Source of the DNA: JACKBC01 sp041391125
Lineage (GTDB): Bacteria > Chloroflexota > Anaerolineae > Caldilineales > Caldilineaceae
Reading direction: 5' to 3'
Length of the DNA: 64,000 nucleotides
Assembly: GCA_041391125.1 (NCBI GenBank)
Contig: JAWKON010000021.1
Coordinates: 53,663 to 117,662 of the forward strand
The position numbers and the translations under genes were made by a program. This document shows positions 35,353 through 45,336 of the stretch, piece by piece (the first letter of the stretch is position 1; every line of letters begins with the position of its first letter). Under the pieces are notes generated by a model. The model saw only the letters and a list, made by a program, of their open reading frames with translations. It searched no databases and was not told the origin of the DNA.

Positions 35353-35652
35353 TCACTCTGCGGCGCATTTGGGGCAGTATTTTGCATTGGGCAGCTCAAG
35401 CATGTGCTTTCCACAAACTGCAAAGGTGACTTCAACTCGGCTGCGTAAAAATTTTTGTTTTACGACGCCTTCCAAAATGAGGTCGCGACTGTTGCTTGTC
35501 AGCAGTAGCTCTGGGACGGGGCAACTATTGCACAGTTTACGCTGCCAGGCGCGTTCATTTTCTGGATTGTTCTCCACGAGCCGGCACACTTCTTTGTTTT
35601 TGCCTCGAAAGTAGTCTCCGTAAAAATAACGACAGTTGACAGGTTTATTCAT
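35353..35652 (-). CDS. Small Cys-rich protein, unknown
   Basis: 99 residues with Cys in NCRYFYGDYFRGKNKEVCRL, CNSCPVPELLLT, FAVCGKH and KYCPKCAAE. The seven cysteines and the His could bind zinc in two ribbons. Similar proteins exist in cyanobacteria and Chloroflexi by recollection, all uncharacterised. A clear ORF with proper codon pattern and its own terminator upstream side. Confidence 0.6.
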   Translation of the reverse strand: MNKPVNCRYFYGDYFRGKNKEVCRLVENNPENERAWQRKLCNSCPVPELLLTSNSRDLILEGVVKQKFLRSRVEVTFAVCGKHMLELPNAKYCPKCAAE

Positions 35653-35696
35653 GACATTATCTTATGTTGCTGCGTCTTATATTGCTACATCGATTG

Positions 35697-35730
35697 AAAA
35701 AGGCCGTTAGCACTATGCTAACGGCCTTTT
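35697..35730. terminator. Terminator-like hairpin
   Basis: AAAAAGGCCGTTAGC ACTAT GCTAACGGCCTTTT, a perfect stem with A and T runs on both flanks. It lies 34 bp after the 35791 gene's stop on its strand. Confidence 0.8.
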
Positions 35731-35790
35731 ATTATAAGATATGTATGCAAGTTTCCCCAGATAGGCAGGTTGGCATTCTGCCCTAATTGA

Positions 35791-37056
35791 TCACTCCAAA
35801 TCGTCGTCCCGTAGGATACGAGCATCAATCAGTAGGAGTGCCTTGAGCTCTTTCTGGCGGCTTTTTTGTTCCGGCAGCAGATAGCCAAATTGCCGTTCCA
35901 GGCTCACCAGAAATTCAAGCTCATGCTGCAACAGCAGAAATTGATCTGGCGAGAGCGGAGAATCGATCAAGCCCATGCGACAAAGGCTGTCCAGATAAGC
36001 GTCATAATCGGTAAGGCTTTCGGGTGAAGCAGCAACGTTCCCTACATCAGCAACTTGCCACAATTCTTGAGTTTCCTCTACGCCGCTAGCAAAATCCCAT
36101 TGGTAAGAGTCGCTTTCAGCGGTCAATATTGCGTTGTTTTCAATTGAGGCAGTATGCGCATGATCGTACGGGTTGACGTATGGCGTCAAGGCCACTGAAT
36201 CTGGCGCCTGTCCGACGTGCCCGACTTCGCTTTTTAGCATGTAGCCAGAGCCACTGTAGTGCAGCAGGCTGTATTGGTGCAGAATGCAGTGCAGATCATC
36301 AGGTGGCGTTGTGTCCATGAATGCGCCATTGGCAACCAGGCGCGCCGCCAACTCCCATGTGGGCATCACATCCCACTGATGGCGGTTCTGGCGAATCAAC
36401 TCCTCGGCCATAAGCGCCAGCTTGATGTTCCGCTCCTGGATTTCAGAATCGACGCGGGCTTCACGGGGTTGTAGGCGCAGAGTATAATGGCCATCACGGG
36501 CGTTGTTAGCCCAGATGAGCAGATCATCGCGTCCCTGACCGCCCAGCTCTTCCACCCATTGTACAAATTCGGGGCCAAGCTTCAAAGACCATGTTTTGCG
36601 TTCAATATACGCTTCAGCCTTGATGGTGGGACCGCCCAGCAGATCTACCGTCAGAATCCGTCCGTTGGAGCGGTGGGTCTGGAAAAATTGCGGGAAGAAG
36701 ACAGCATGTTCAAGTTCATCCATCAACAGGAACCCTTGTTCCGCCTCTTCTGTGGTTAGCGGGTGACGCACCCAGTTATTTTGCAAAAGGGTGGACAGCC
36801 AACCATACTTTCCCGATCCTACTGGGACAGCTTGATACAACTTTTCCAAAGCCCGGTGGACCATTGCTTGAGGCGTTTCGTGGGTGGACGGCAAATGTTG
36901 GGCCGTGCGATGGACCAGTTCATCCACCGTAAGCGGCTGGTCGGCGGCGTGTAATGCATGGGCAATCGCCGTAAAATAGTCGGGCATCATGCCAATATAT
37001 TCATTTTCGGCGGATGAAATTTTCTTGGCGCTGTTAACCAATAGGGAGTTGCTCAT
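35791..37056 (-). CDS. Large unknown protein with N-terminal HARE-HTH-like domain
   Basis: 421 residues. Residues 25-95 (TAIAHALHAADQPLTVDELVHRTAQHLPSTHETPQAMVHRALEKLYQAVPVGSGKYGWL) resemble the HARE-HTH/HB1 winged-helix domain found with chromatin, restriction and RNA polymerase delta proteins. The rest is a mixed alpha/beta region with GGPTIKAEAYIERKTWSL and a C-terminal Asp/Leu-rich helix. No enzyme motif is seen. The HARE domain suggests DNA or chromatin binding; this is an inference. Confidence 0.55.
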   Translation of the reverse strand: MSNSLLVNSAKKISSAENEYIGMMPDYFTAIAHALHAADQPLTVDELVHRTAQHLPSTHETPQAMVHRALEKLYQAVPVGSGKYGWLSTLLQNNWVRHPLTTEEAEQGFLLMDELEHAVFFPQFFQTHRSNGRILTVDLLGGPTIKAEAYIERKTWSLKLGPEFVQWVEELGGQGRDDLLIWANNARDGHYTLRLQPREARVDSEIQERNIKLALMAEELIRQNRHQWDVMPTWELAARLVANGAFMDTTPPDDLHCILHQYSLLHYSGSGYMLKSEVGHVGQAPDSVALTPYVNPYDHAHTASIENNAILTAESDSYQWDFASGVEETQELWQVADVGNVAASPESLTDYDAYLDSLCRMGLIDSPLSPDQFLLLQHELEFLVSLERQFGYLLPEQKSRQKELKALLLIDARILRDDDLE

Positions 37057-37348
37057 TTCGATTCACTCTCTCCACCATATAGGTGTGGATGTAAAATAAT
37101 ATACTTGTGATTAGCGTAATGACGCTGTGTGCATAGTATATTACAGAATGGCGGTGAAAAATCTTACTGGTTGCTGTTGTTTTTTATCTGTATATCGTTG
37201 CCGACTGATATTATTTAGACAAGCCACGATTCCTGCCAAAATAACAATGCAGGCGACCCGCATATTGGCTTGGGGCGCCTGCATTGGGTGGCTAACATCA
37301 TTGTAGCGAAAATATCCAACTGTTTTCATTACAAATTACTGTCAATTA

Positions 37349-40300
37349 TCATTCGCAAATCCTGCGTTGCAATACGTCGTCCTGTAACACTTCATCCAGC
37401 ACGCGCACCATAAAATCGGCATTGCTCTTATCAAACACAATGGGTGGCTTGAACTTGATCACATTGTGCAGCGGGCCGTCGGTGCTGAGCAGGAGGCCCA
37501 GCTCCTTGGCGCGCTCTACAACGTAAGAGGCGTGGCGTGGGGCCGGCTCCAGCGTGACGCGGTCTAGCACCAGCTCAATGCCGATAAAGAGCCCCCGGCC
37601 GCGCACGTCGCCCACCAGCGCGTATTTCTCCTTGAGCGGCTCAAGCTGCGCCAAGAGATAGCTCCCCACCTCCAGCGCATTTTGCTGCAACCCCTCCCGC
37701 TCAATTACATCCAGCACGGCTAACCCAATGGCGCACGAAACCGGATTGCCGCCAAAAGTGTTGAAGTACTCCATGCCGTTGGCGAAGGCGTCGGCTATTT
37801 CTGGGGTGGTCACCACGGCAGCCAGCGGATGACCGTTGCCAATGGGCTTGCCCATGGTCACAATATCGGGTACAACCCCTTGCAGTTCAAAGCCCCACAT
37901 ATGGCTGCCCACGCGGCCAAAGCCCACCTGCACCTCGTCGGCAATGCAGACGCCGCCCGCCGCCCGCACCAGCCGGTACGCTTCGGCCAAATAGCCAGCA
38001 GGCAACACAATTTGCCCACCACAGCCCAGCAGTGATTCGCAAATGTAGGCGGCTGGCCCGCTGCCGTGCGCCTGCATCTCCTTGACCAACTGCCCCACAT
38101 GTTGCGCGTAGCCATGGCCGGCGTCTAGCCCATAGCCTTTGAATTGGCCTCGATATGGGTCGGGCATGAGCGCGGTGTGGACGTAGGGCGGCGCGCCTTT
38201 GCCGCCGGCGCCGGCAAACTTGTATGGGCTGATTTCGATGAGCGCCTGCGTATTGCCATGATAGGCCGCGTCCACGGTGATAATGTCTTGCTGATTGGTG
38301 TAGGTGCGGGCCAGGCGCAGCGCCAATTCATTGGCCTCGGAGCCGCTGCAGACCAGAAAGCAGACGCTGAGCGGGTCGGGCAGGGTGGCGGTGAGCCGCT
38401 CGACATAATCCACCAGGTTGTCGTGCAGATAGCGCGTATTGGTGTTGAGCACCGCCATCTGGCGCTGCCCGGCGGCGGCAACGTATGGATGGGCGTGGCC
38501 CACGTGACAGACGTTGTTGACGCCGTCCAGATAGGGGCGGCCGGTTTCATCATAGAGATATTGACCGCGCCCGCTGACAATGTGCAGATGGCGCTTGTAT
38601 GACGTGCTGAGAGATTTGCCCAGCTTTTGGCGCCGCACCGCGATTAGCTCTGCTTTGGTGCGGCTCGTTTTGGGAAAGCGGTCGGCAGGGATTTGCAGAA
38701 TCAGATTGGGGTCGGGACATATGGAGAGCCAAACCTCGCGCTGGCTGGCCGCGGCCACGCCGGGGAATTCGCCGTAGCGCTCCAGCAAATCGCTGATGAT
38801 CTGAAAGTGCAGGTGCGGCGGCCAATCACCGTTGATGGGATGGTCGCCAATGGTGGCGATTTGCGTTCCTTTTTTTATAGATTGCCCAGGCTGCAAACCA
38901 TCTAACGACTCGACACTCAGGTGGCCGTACAGCGAATAGAAGCGCGGTCCGTTGATGGGCTCATGCGCCAATATAATGGTGGGGCCGTAGTCGTGAAAAT
39001 TGGCGTTGTTGGCCAAGCTGTGGACTACGCCTTCCAGCGGTGCGTAGACCGGGGAACCGGCGGGCAAAAAGAGATCGATGCCCAAATGCACCGTGCGCCG
39101 CGCGGACTCGCTAGCCGTGGCAAAGAGATCGCCGGTGTAGATGGGGCGCGCCTCGTTGTAGCGCCCGATGGCCACTTGGGCGCCCACGCTCGCCATGCGG
39201 TCGAAAATGCGGCGCGTGAACGCAGACGTGTCGCTCGTGTCCCAATCGCTGCCCAACTCCAGACTGCCGATGCTCAGGTCGTACACAACGGCGGGCGTGG
39301 ATTTCAGGTCATGGTCGATGACTGGGCGAAACGTGGCTTTGTTTTCGCGTAGCCATGAAGAGAGCGCCTCGCCGGCCGGGCAGGGCGACCAACCGCAGGC
39401 GTGGCGCAGCGCATAGTGGGCCAGGTGCGGGTGAAGGTCGCGCAGGCGCGCCAGCATGGCCCACGCTGGCTTTTCGCTGATGCGCAGATATTCATTGTCC
39501 GGCTCCAGCGTCTGCTGATAGGCGCACAGGCTGACGCTGAGCGCCAGCCGCATACAGATCAGATCCCACAGCACGCTAACTTCAGCCTCCGTGAGCGGAT
39601 AGGCGGCATGATAGCCCTGCGTCATTTCGACGGCCGCGGCCAGCGGATCGGGCTTGTCTAGGATGGCGTAGGCCGCGGTCACCGCCAGGTCAATCACGGT
39701 GTACGAGCGCACCATGTCGCCAAAGTCGATAATGCCGGCGCGCGGCGGCGAACGGGTCGCCGCTGGGCAGGCCGGAAATTGGACGATGATGTTGTAGTCG
39801 TTGCCGTCGTTGTGGATGATGGAGCGGCGCAGTTCAGAGAAGCGGGGCTGCACGTGACTCTTGAAACGGTCCAGAAAATGGTCGACCAAGGCCCGGCGCT
39901 GCGGATCGGCGATGCGTGCAACGTGCTGCTCGATGACGCCGGCCGCATTTTGCAGGTCCCAGTGGAAATCGGTGGGCGCGGCGGGGTGGTCAAAATCGGC
40001 CAGCGCGCGATCCAGTTCGCCCATAAAGCCGCCCAGCGCATGGAGCAGTTCAGCGGAGTGGGGCTTGATTTTGGCCAGCGGTTTGCCTTCCAAATAGGTG
40101 AGCAGCCGCACAAAGTGCTGGCGCCCGTTGGCGCCCGGCGTTGTCAAAATCTGGCCGCCGGCGGCGCTGACAACCGCGGGGCAAAGGTCGAGTGTATGGG
40201 CGCCCTGGCCATTGTGGCTGGTGCGGTATTGGGCAATGTGGTTGAGCGCGCTGTTTTGCAATTCCAGCACGGTGCGCGCTTCGGCGGCGCTGGAAATTTT

Positions 40301-40456
40301 GAGCACAAAGTCGCCGCTGACGGTGTGCAGATGGTAATTCTGGTCGCGCTCGGAGGGCAGCTCGGTGGCGGCGCCATCCACTCTAAAAAGTGAACGCGCG
40401 AGCGCGCTGGCCTGCTGAGTGTCAAACTGCGGTCGGTTCATGTGGAGATTGGTCAT
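37349..40456 (-). CDS. APH kinase - M23 peptidase - class III aminotransferase fusion
   Basis: 1035 residues from ATG 40456 (40441 also possible). Domain 1 (about 10-340) is an APH-type kinase with HNDGNDYN (catalytic loop, near 215) and IDFGD (244). Domain 2 (about 430-575) is an M23 peptidase-like fold: HLGIDLFLPAGSPVYAP, YGHLS and HLHFQI keep the zinc His/Asp. Domain 3 (about 605-1030) is a class III aminotransferase with CSGSEANELALRLAR, EVQVGFGRVG and the PLP Lys in TMGKPIGNGHP (870). The same arrangement occurs in proteins related to ethanolamine-phosphate phospho-lyases (AGXT2L-like). Substrate is unknown; the kinase and lyase could act on the same amino alcohol, which is an inference. 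Confidence 0.8.
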   Translation of the reverse strand: MTNLHMNRPQFDTQQASALARSLFRVDGAATELPSERDQNYHLHTVSGDFVLKISSAAEARTVLELQNSALNHIAQYRTSHNGQGAHTLDLCPAVVSAAGGQILTTPGANGRQHFVRLLTYLEGKPLAKIKPHSAELLHALGGFMGELDRALADFDHPAAPTDFHWDLQNAAGVIEQHVARIADPQRRALVDHFLDRFKSHVQPRFSELRRSIIHNDGNDYNIIVQFPACPAATRSPPRAGIIDFGDMVRSYTVIDLAVTAAYAILDKPDPLAAAVEMTQGYHAAYPLTEAEVSVLWDLICMRLALSVSLCAYQQTLEPDNEYLRISEKPAWAMLARLRDLHPHLAHYALRHACGWSPCPAGEALSSWLRENKATFRPVIDHDLKSTPAVVYDLSIGSLELGSDWDTSDTSAFTRRIFDRMASVGAQVAIGRYNEARPIYTGDLFATASESARRTVHLGIDLFLPAGSPVYAPLEGVVHSLANNANFHDYGPTIILAHEPINGPRFYSLYGHLSVESLDGLQPGQSIKKGTQIATIGDHPINGDWPPHLHFQIISDLLERYGEFPGVAAASQREVWLSICPDPNLILQIPADRFPKTSRTKAELIAVRRQKLGKSLSTSYKRHLHIVSGRGQYLYDETGRPYLDGVNNVCHVGHAHPYVAAAGQRQMAVLNTNTRYLHDNLVDYVERLTATLPDPLSVCFLVCSGSEANELALRLARTYTNQQDIITVDAAYHGNTQALIEISPYKFAGAGGKGAPPYVHTALMPDPYRGQFKGYGLDAGHGYAQHVGQLVKEMQAHGSGPAAYICESLLGCGGQIVLPAGYLAEAYRLVRAAGGVCIADEVQVGFGRVGSHMWGFELQGVVPDIVTMGKPIGNGHPLAAVVTTPEIADAFANGMEYFNTFGGNPVSCAIGLAVLDVIEREGLQQNALEVGSYLLAQLEPLKEKYALVGDVRGRGLFIGIELVLDRVTLEPAPRHASYVVERAKELGLLLSTDGPLHNVIKFKPPIVFDKSNADFMVRVLDEVLQDDVLQRRICE

Positions 40457-40634
40457 GGGATAACCTGTTGCGCTGTTCGATTCGGATTGGGCAGCCATCG
40501 AAAGAACTGGCCCTAAAATAGGGTAAAGTATAGCTACATGCCAAACCGCTGTCAAGTGATTTTTGGCGTTGGGTGCGTTTTACTTTGGGAGCGTTCACTT
40601 CGCCATGATGTCGTCCGCGAATATAAGAGGTATA

Positions 40635-41492
40635 ATGCCAAGCATGGAACTTACCTTTCTCGGCACCGCGGCCGCCAATGCCTATCCGGAAGCATTTTGC
40701 AGTTGTGTGAACTGCGAGCAATCCCGCGCTTTGGGCGGACCCAGTCTGCGCAAACGGTCCGCCGCGCTTGTCAACGATGATCTGCTCATCGACATGGGGC
40801 CGGACATTATGGCCGCCTCCAACCAGCATGGGGTTCCGTTGACGCGTGTGCGCTTTTGTCTGCAAACCCACGCCCACGCCGATCACCTGGACACGTCGCA
40901 CTTTTTGTCGCGCAGTCCGGCCTATGGCGTGCGGGGCGCGCCGCGGCTGCACTATTATGCTTCGCCCGGCACGCTGCGGGTGGCGGCCAAGCTGCTCGAG
41001 CGCGATTGTGCGCCGCGCGGCTTTTTGTCCGCCGAAGCGCAGGCGGAACTCAACCTGCAAGTGCAGCAGATCGAGGCTATGCAGGCATTTGAGATGGGCG
41101 ATTATCGCGTGCTGGCCCTCCCTGCCAATCACGATCCCAGCGTCGATTCGCTGCTCTATGTGATTCGCTCCCATAGCCGCACGATCTTTTACGGCACCGA
41201 CACGGCGCCGCTCTTTGAAGAGGTGTGGCGCGCCTTTCATCAGCACAAACTGCGCTTTGATCTGGTCGTGTTCGATCATACCTATGGGCCGGATGAAGCT
41301 GATGGGGACCACCTGAGCGCGCGCGGCGTGATTGCACACATGCAGCGGCTGCGCGCCGAAGGTCTGCTCAATTCGAATGCGCGCGTTTTGGCCACCCATA
41401 TTGCCCATGAGGGCAATCCACCGCACCCGGCGCTGGTGGAGTTTGCGGCGGCGCACGGATATGAGGTGGCGTTTGATGGGTTGGTGGTTTAG
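40635..41492 (+). CDS. Metallo-beta-lactamase-fold hydrolase (PhnP-like)
   Basis: 285 residues from ATG 40635 (GAGGT site); ATG 40644 is an alternative. It has MELTFLGTAAANAYPEAFCSCVNC, the metal motif QTHAHADHLD, and downstream ATHIAHEGNPPHPALVEFAAAHGYEVAFDG, where the His residues complete the site. The Cys-rich N-terminus (CSCVNC) resembles the structural zinc of PhnP-type phosphodiesterases. Substrate unknown. Confidence 0.85.
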   Translation: MPSMELTFLGTAAANAYPEAFCSCVNCEQSRALGGPSLRKRSAALVNDDLLIDMGPDIMAASNQHGVPLTRVRFCLQTHAHADHLDTSHFLSRSPAYGVRGAPRLHYYASPGTLRVAAKLLERDCAPRGFLSAEAQAELNLQVQQIEAMQAFEMGDYRVLALPANHDPSVDSLLYVIRSHSRTIFYGTDTAPLFEEVWRAFHQHKLRFDLVVFDHTYGPDEADGDHLSARGVIAHMQRLRAEGLLNSNARVLATHIAHEGNPPHPALVEFAAAHGYEVAFDGLVV

Positions 41493-41600
41493 GGAATTTC
41501 GTGCTCGTTTGAAATTCGTTGTCACAAGCCGATCAGGTCAATCGTCTTTATTGGTGAAAGCTGCAATCGATAACAGCAGCCCAATTCAACAAGGGAGACG

Positions 41601-42782
41601 ATGATGAAACCACAACCGAACAAACCAACAAAAGTTGTTGTCCTGGGCGGCGGCTATGCGGGGATGCTGGCCGCGATCCGGCTGGCCGGAAAGGTGCGCC
41701 AAACCAACACGCAAATCACACTGATCAACGGCAGCGCCCACTTTGTGGAACGCGTGCGTATGCATCAGTTGGCGGCCAACCAGACGCTAAAAGTGCGCCC
41801 AATTGCGCAGTTGTTGCCCAAGAAAAATACGAACTTCTGTGAAGGCTGGGTCACCCGCGTCGACCCTCAAGCGCAGACCGTCCAGGTGCAGACGGCGGAT
41901 GGCGATCGATCAATTGCATACGATTACATGATTTACGCACCGGGCAGCGCCACCGATATGCAAGGCGTGCCCGGCGTGGCCGAATTTGCCCATGACGTGG
42001 GCTCGGCGCCGGCGGCGGCGCGACTGCAAAAGGCGCTGCTGGCAGCGCAGACGCACGCCAGCCGCGTGTTGATTGTGGGCGGCGGGCTCACCGGCATTGA
42101 GGCCGCCACCGAAATTGCCGAAACCTATCCGGCGCTGCAAGTGACGCTGGCCACACAAAGTGAATTGGGTGACGCTCTGTCATACAAAGGCGCGCGCTAT
42201 CTGCGCCAGGTTTTCGGGCAGTTGAATATCCATTTTGTGGAGCACGCCCGCGTTACGGAAGTGACCGCCGCACAGGCGCAGTGTGCGGATGGGCGTACAC
42301 TGCCGTTTGATGTGTGCGTGTGGGCCGGTTCATTTCGAGCGCCGGCATTGGCCAAGGCGAGCGGACTGCCCACCGATAGCCGCGGCCGCGTGCTGATTGA
42401 CGAGACGCTGCGCAACCCCACCTTTCCCAACATTTACGCTGTGGGCGACGCCGCCGCCGCCCCGGTGCGCATGGGCTGTGTGACGGCCATGCCTATGGCG
42501 GCGTATGCCGCCGATCATCTGGCGGCGCAGATTTTGGGACAAGCGCCAGTCGCTCCCTTCGGCTTCAAGTTTTTGGTGCGCTGCATCAGCCTGGGGCGGC
42601 GGCGCGGATTGGTGCAGTTTGTGGAAGGCGATGACGCGACGCGCGAAAAGATTATCACCGGCTGGACGGCGGCGCGCATCAAAGAATTGATTTGCCGCTT
42701 CACCGTGTGGGCGCTGCATTGGGAAAAGCGCTTCCCGGCAGCTATCTTTGGGCGCAGGAAGCCTGGCGCCCATTTGAACTGA
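41601..42782 (+). CDS. FAD-dependent NAD(P)H oxidoreductase
   Basis: 393 residues. The N-terminal Rossmann site is VVVLGGGYAGMLAAIRLAG, with MIYAPGS, the second nucleotide site RVLIVGGGLTGIEAATEIAE and the FAD motif NIYAVGDAAA. This matches NDH-2-like / Rv1812-type proteins. It is followed by an ECF41-type sigma gene, a pairing seen widely in actinobacteria and Chloroflexi, which suggests joint regulation. No C-terminal membrane-binding helix is evident. Confidence 0.85.
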   Translation: MMKPQPNKPTKVVVLGGGYAGMLAAIRLAGKVRQTNTQITLINGSAHFVERVRMHQLAANQTLKVRPIAQLLPKKNTNFCEGWVTRVDPQAQTVQVQTADGDRSIAYDYMIYAPGSATDMQGVPGVAEFAHDVGSAPAAARLQKALLAAQTHASRVLIVGGGLTGIEAATEIAETYPALQVTLATQSELGDALSYKGARYLRQVFGQLNIHFVEHARVTEVTAAQAQCADGRTLPFDVCVWAGSFRAPALAKASGLPTDSRGRVLIDETLRNPTFPNIYAVGDAAAAPVRMGCVTAMPMAAYAADHLAAQILGQAPVAPFGFKFLVRCISLGRRRGLVQFVEGDDATREKIITGWTAARIKELICRFTVWALHWEKRFPAAIFGRRKPGAHLN

Positions 42783-42842
42783 CGAGCACGCAGCCGCTTA
42801 TCCAGTAAAGGTTAGTGACAATCGGTGGCTTTCGGGAACTGG

Positions 42843-42920
42843 TGAAAGGGTGACCTGGTGACAAGGTGACCGAGCCTGTCGAAGTCACCCTGTCACCAGG
42901 TCACCCTTTCACCCCGTCAC
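42843..42920. repeat. GGTGACCTGGTGAC palindromic repeat
   Basis: Arms GGTGAAAGGGTGACCTGGTG ... CACCAGGTCACCCTTTCACC around GAGCCTGTCGAAG. Same family as 8437-8515. Confidence 0.75.
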
Positions 42921-42954
42921 CACCAAACGGAGGGCAACGCCCTTCTTTAAACCT

Positions 42955-43772
42955 TCTTTGAAGATTATCGCAACCTGCTCTTTTCCATTGCCTATCGCAT
43001 GTTGGGCAGCGTGATGGAGGCGGAAGACGCCGTGCAGGAGGCTATTTGCGCTTCATTTCGGCGGATGATGTGGACGATATTATCTCCTATCGGGCCTATC
43101 TCACCACCATCATCACGCGCATCTGCCTGGACTACCTCAAGTCGGCGCGCGTGCAGCGGGAGCAGTACTTTGGCCCTTGGCTGCCCGAGCCGCTAGAGAC
43201 CGCAGACGAGCCCTCGGTGGTTATCCAATCCAAAAGAGACAATTACGCTGGCCTTTCTGACGCTGCTGGAAAAGCTGCCGGTGGAACGGGCCGCTGTTTG
43301 CTGCCTGGTCTTTGATTACGATTATGCCGATATTGCGCAAATTGTGGAGAAGAGCGAGGCCAATTGTCGGCAGCTGGTCATCGCCAAAACATCTCGTCGA
43401 AAATCGGCCGCGTCTGGATACACCCAGGAGGTGCAGCACCGCTTGCTCTCGTTTTTATGGCGGCGGTAAATGAGGGGCGACAGGCCGCTGGTGCAGATGC
43501 TCAGCGAAGATGTGCAACTTTGGTCCGATGGCGGCGGCAAGGTATCGGCCGCCATTCACCCTCTTGGACCGGCAGTGGCGGCGCTTTTTGCGGGACTGGG
43601 GCGCAAACGCCCGCCCAATACGGAAATCAAACTGCGGGAATACAATGGCGCTCCCGGTATCGCAATTTACATCGATGGCAAGCTGAACACTGTCATGAAT
43701 TTCCTAATTGCCGGCATAACAAATATACGATATTCAGGCGGTGCGGAACCCGATAAGCTGCGACATCTGTGA
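42955..43772 (+). pseudogene. ECF41/SigJ-type sigma factor, frameshifted
   Basis: Sigma70 region 2 starts at DYRNLLFSIAYRMLGSVMEAEDAVQEA (near 42960), moves frame to LRFISADDVDDIISYRAYLTTIITRICLDYLKSAR, and region 4 is LAFLTLLEKLPVERAAVCCLVFDYDYADIAQIVEKSEANCRQLV. The C-terminus GDRPLVQMLSEDVQLWSDGGGKVSAAIHPLGPAVAALFAGL is the SnoaL-like domain of ECF41 factors. At least four frame changes. No start codon is visible in the first frame. The end is at 43772. Probably an intact gene with sequence errors. Confidence 0.75.
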
Positions 43773-43974
43773 TGATTTACGATTTTTGATTTACGAATGA
43801 TCTCGTCGACGAAGCGATCTCGTAAATCCTACGTTACTATTCAGGGTGGCGCTGTAGATAAGAAAAAAGCTTGTCAGCACTCTGATTTTTATGATTTTAT
43901 GAGTGCTATGATTCTGCCGAAGCAAATGTTCATTGTCATTTCCTTCTCGCCATTTGCATATAAATCATAACACA
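43773..43974. other. Gene-free stretch with two inverted repeats
   Basis: GATTTACGAATGATCTCG ... CGATCTCGTAAATC (43787-43830) and AGCACTCTGATTTTTATG ... ATGAGTGCT (43878-43910) may form hairpins between convergent genes. Nothing else is supported. Confidence 0.5.
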
Positions 43975-44974
43975 TCAACTAATCATAAAAATCATGGTCA
44001 TTACTATTCCCGCATTGATAACGGATAGCTTGAATAAGCATAGTCGAGCATCGTAAAAATTCACTTTTTGAAGATGGCGCAGATACTGCCCAACAAAATC
44101 AAAGTCGACCAGGTCCGAAAAGGCGTCCATAAGCTTCTGCGTTATGGGGCCGGGGATGGCGGCGTTTTGCACGCGTTTTTGGTTGAAGGTCGCCACCGGG
44201 CAGAGGCAGAAGCTGGTGGAGGTAATGATGGCCTCGTCGGCGCGATAGGCGTCATACACGGTCAAATCGTCCTGCACCACGGGGATGCCCAGCTCACCGG
44301 CCAGCTCGATAACGGTTTGGCGGCTGACCCCCCTCCAGCACATATTCGCCCTTGGGCGTATAGAGCACGCCGTCGCGCACCAGAAGAGATTGCTGCCCAT
44401 GCCTTCGCACAGAAAACCGCGGTGATCCAGCAGCACGGCCCACGCCTGGGGAGAGTGGCTACGCACTTCCAGATCGGCCACGATCATGTTGAGATAGTTG
44501 TGCGTCTTCACATTGGGGCTCAGCGCATCGGGCGGGATGCGCCACTACACCGTGGGAAGACCACATCAATGCCGTCGCGATAGAGCGCCCGCGCTTGCAG
44601 CGGCAGCGGCGTACACTCCACAATCACCGTGGGGCCGCCGCTCTGCTGGATGTCGCCGCCGGGAATGTCCCTGCGCGAGATGCGCTGCGCCGCCAGTAAT
44701 CCTCATCCGGCCCCAGCAGCGGCAGGTTGCGCTCGGTCACTTCCTGAGTGATGGCTATCATCTCCGCCGGGGAAAGACCCGGATCGATCCCCACATATTT
44801 GAGCGAAAGATAAGAGCCGGTCCACATGCTCTTGCAGCAGACCAGCGAATGCGCCAAGGTGCCTTACATCGAAGACGCCGTCGCCATATTTAAAGCTGCG
44901 GTGCCGAAAGGAAACGAGAACTTGACTCTCGGGGACAATTTTGCCATTAAAGTAGGCCCGCGTTCCATGGTCAT
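43975..44974 (-). pseudogene. Class IV aminotransferase (branched-chain or D-amino acid type), frameshifted
   Basis: Reading frames joined, the N-terminus has RAYFNGKIVPESQVLVSFRHRSFKYGDGVFDV, the typical fold-type IV start, followed by LLSLKYVGIDPGLSPAEMIAITQEVTERN. Later blocks are KTHNYLNMIVADLEVR (near the Lys/Tyr region), AVLLDHRGFLCEGMGSNLF, and VIELAGELGIPVVQDDL plus DEAIITSTSFCLCPVATFN. Four or more indels. PLP-dependent transfer of amino groups from branched-chain or D-amino acids; these subfamilies cannot be separated here. Start 44974 is a guess. Confidence 0.7.
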
Positions 44975-45045
44975 GGAAGTGCCTTTTGCGAGATATGGTA
45001 TAATGATGAACAATTGACTTTTTTACATTTTATGAGGAGGCTGAT

Positions 45046-45270
45046 GTGATCTATACTGAACATCCATTGCTTGTGACAACTGTAGGTCGTGATCGTACCG
45101 TCATTTTACCCGATAGTATACCCAGTGGCGCAACGATTGGCATTGTTGTGTTGTCGAACAGGCGAACATCCTGTTGGCCGCGCAAAGAGCGTTTCAAGGC
45201 CGCTCTAGCCGAAATTGAAAAGGCGATCATAGCCAAGATGCTCCAATTCAGCGCCTGGCCGGTAAGATGA
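45046..45270 (+). CDS. Small hypothetical protein (possible antitoxin)
   Basis: 74 residues from GTG 45046, after a strong GAGGAGG site and a TATAAT at 44999-45004. MIYTEHPLLVTTVGRDRTVILPDSIPSGATIGIVVL has the look of a short beta-rich antitoxin-like domain, and the C-terminal RFKAALAEIEKAIIAKM is helical. No toxin follows. The end may be affected by an indel. Confidence 0.4.
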   Translation: MIYTEHPLLVTTVGRDRTVILPDSIPSGATIGIVVLSNRRTSCWPRKERFKAALAEIEKAIIAKMLQFSAWPVR

Positions 45271-45336
45271 GCGCGCTAATCGGCGCCCTGAAATTGACAT
45301 CAATCAAATCTCATCAACCCCATAATCCCCAAAAAT

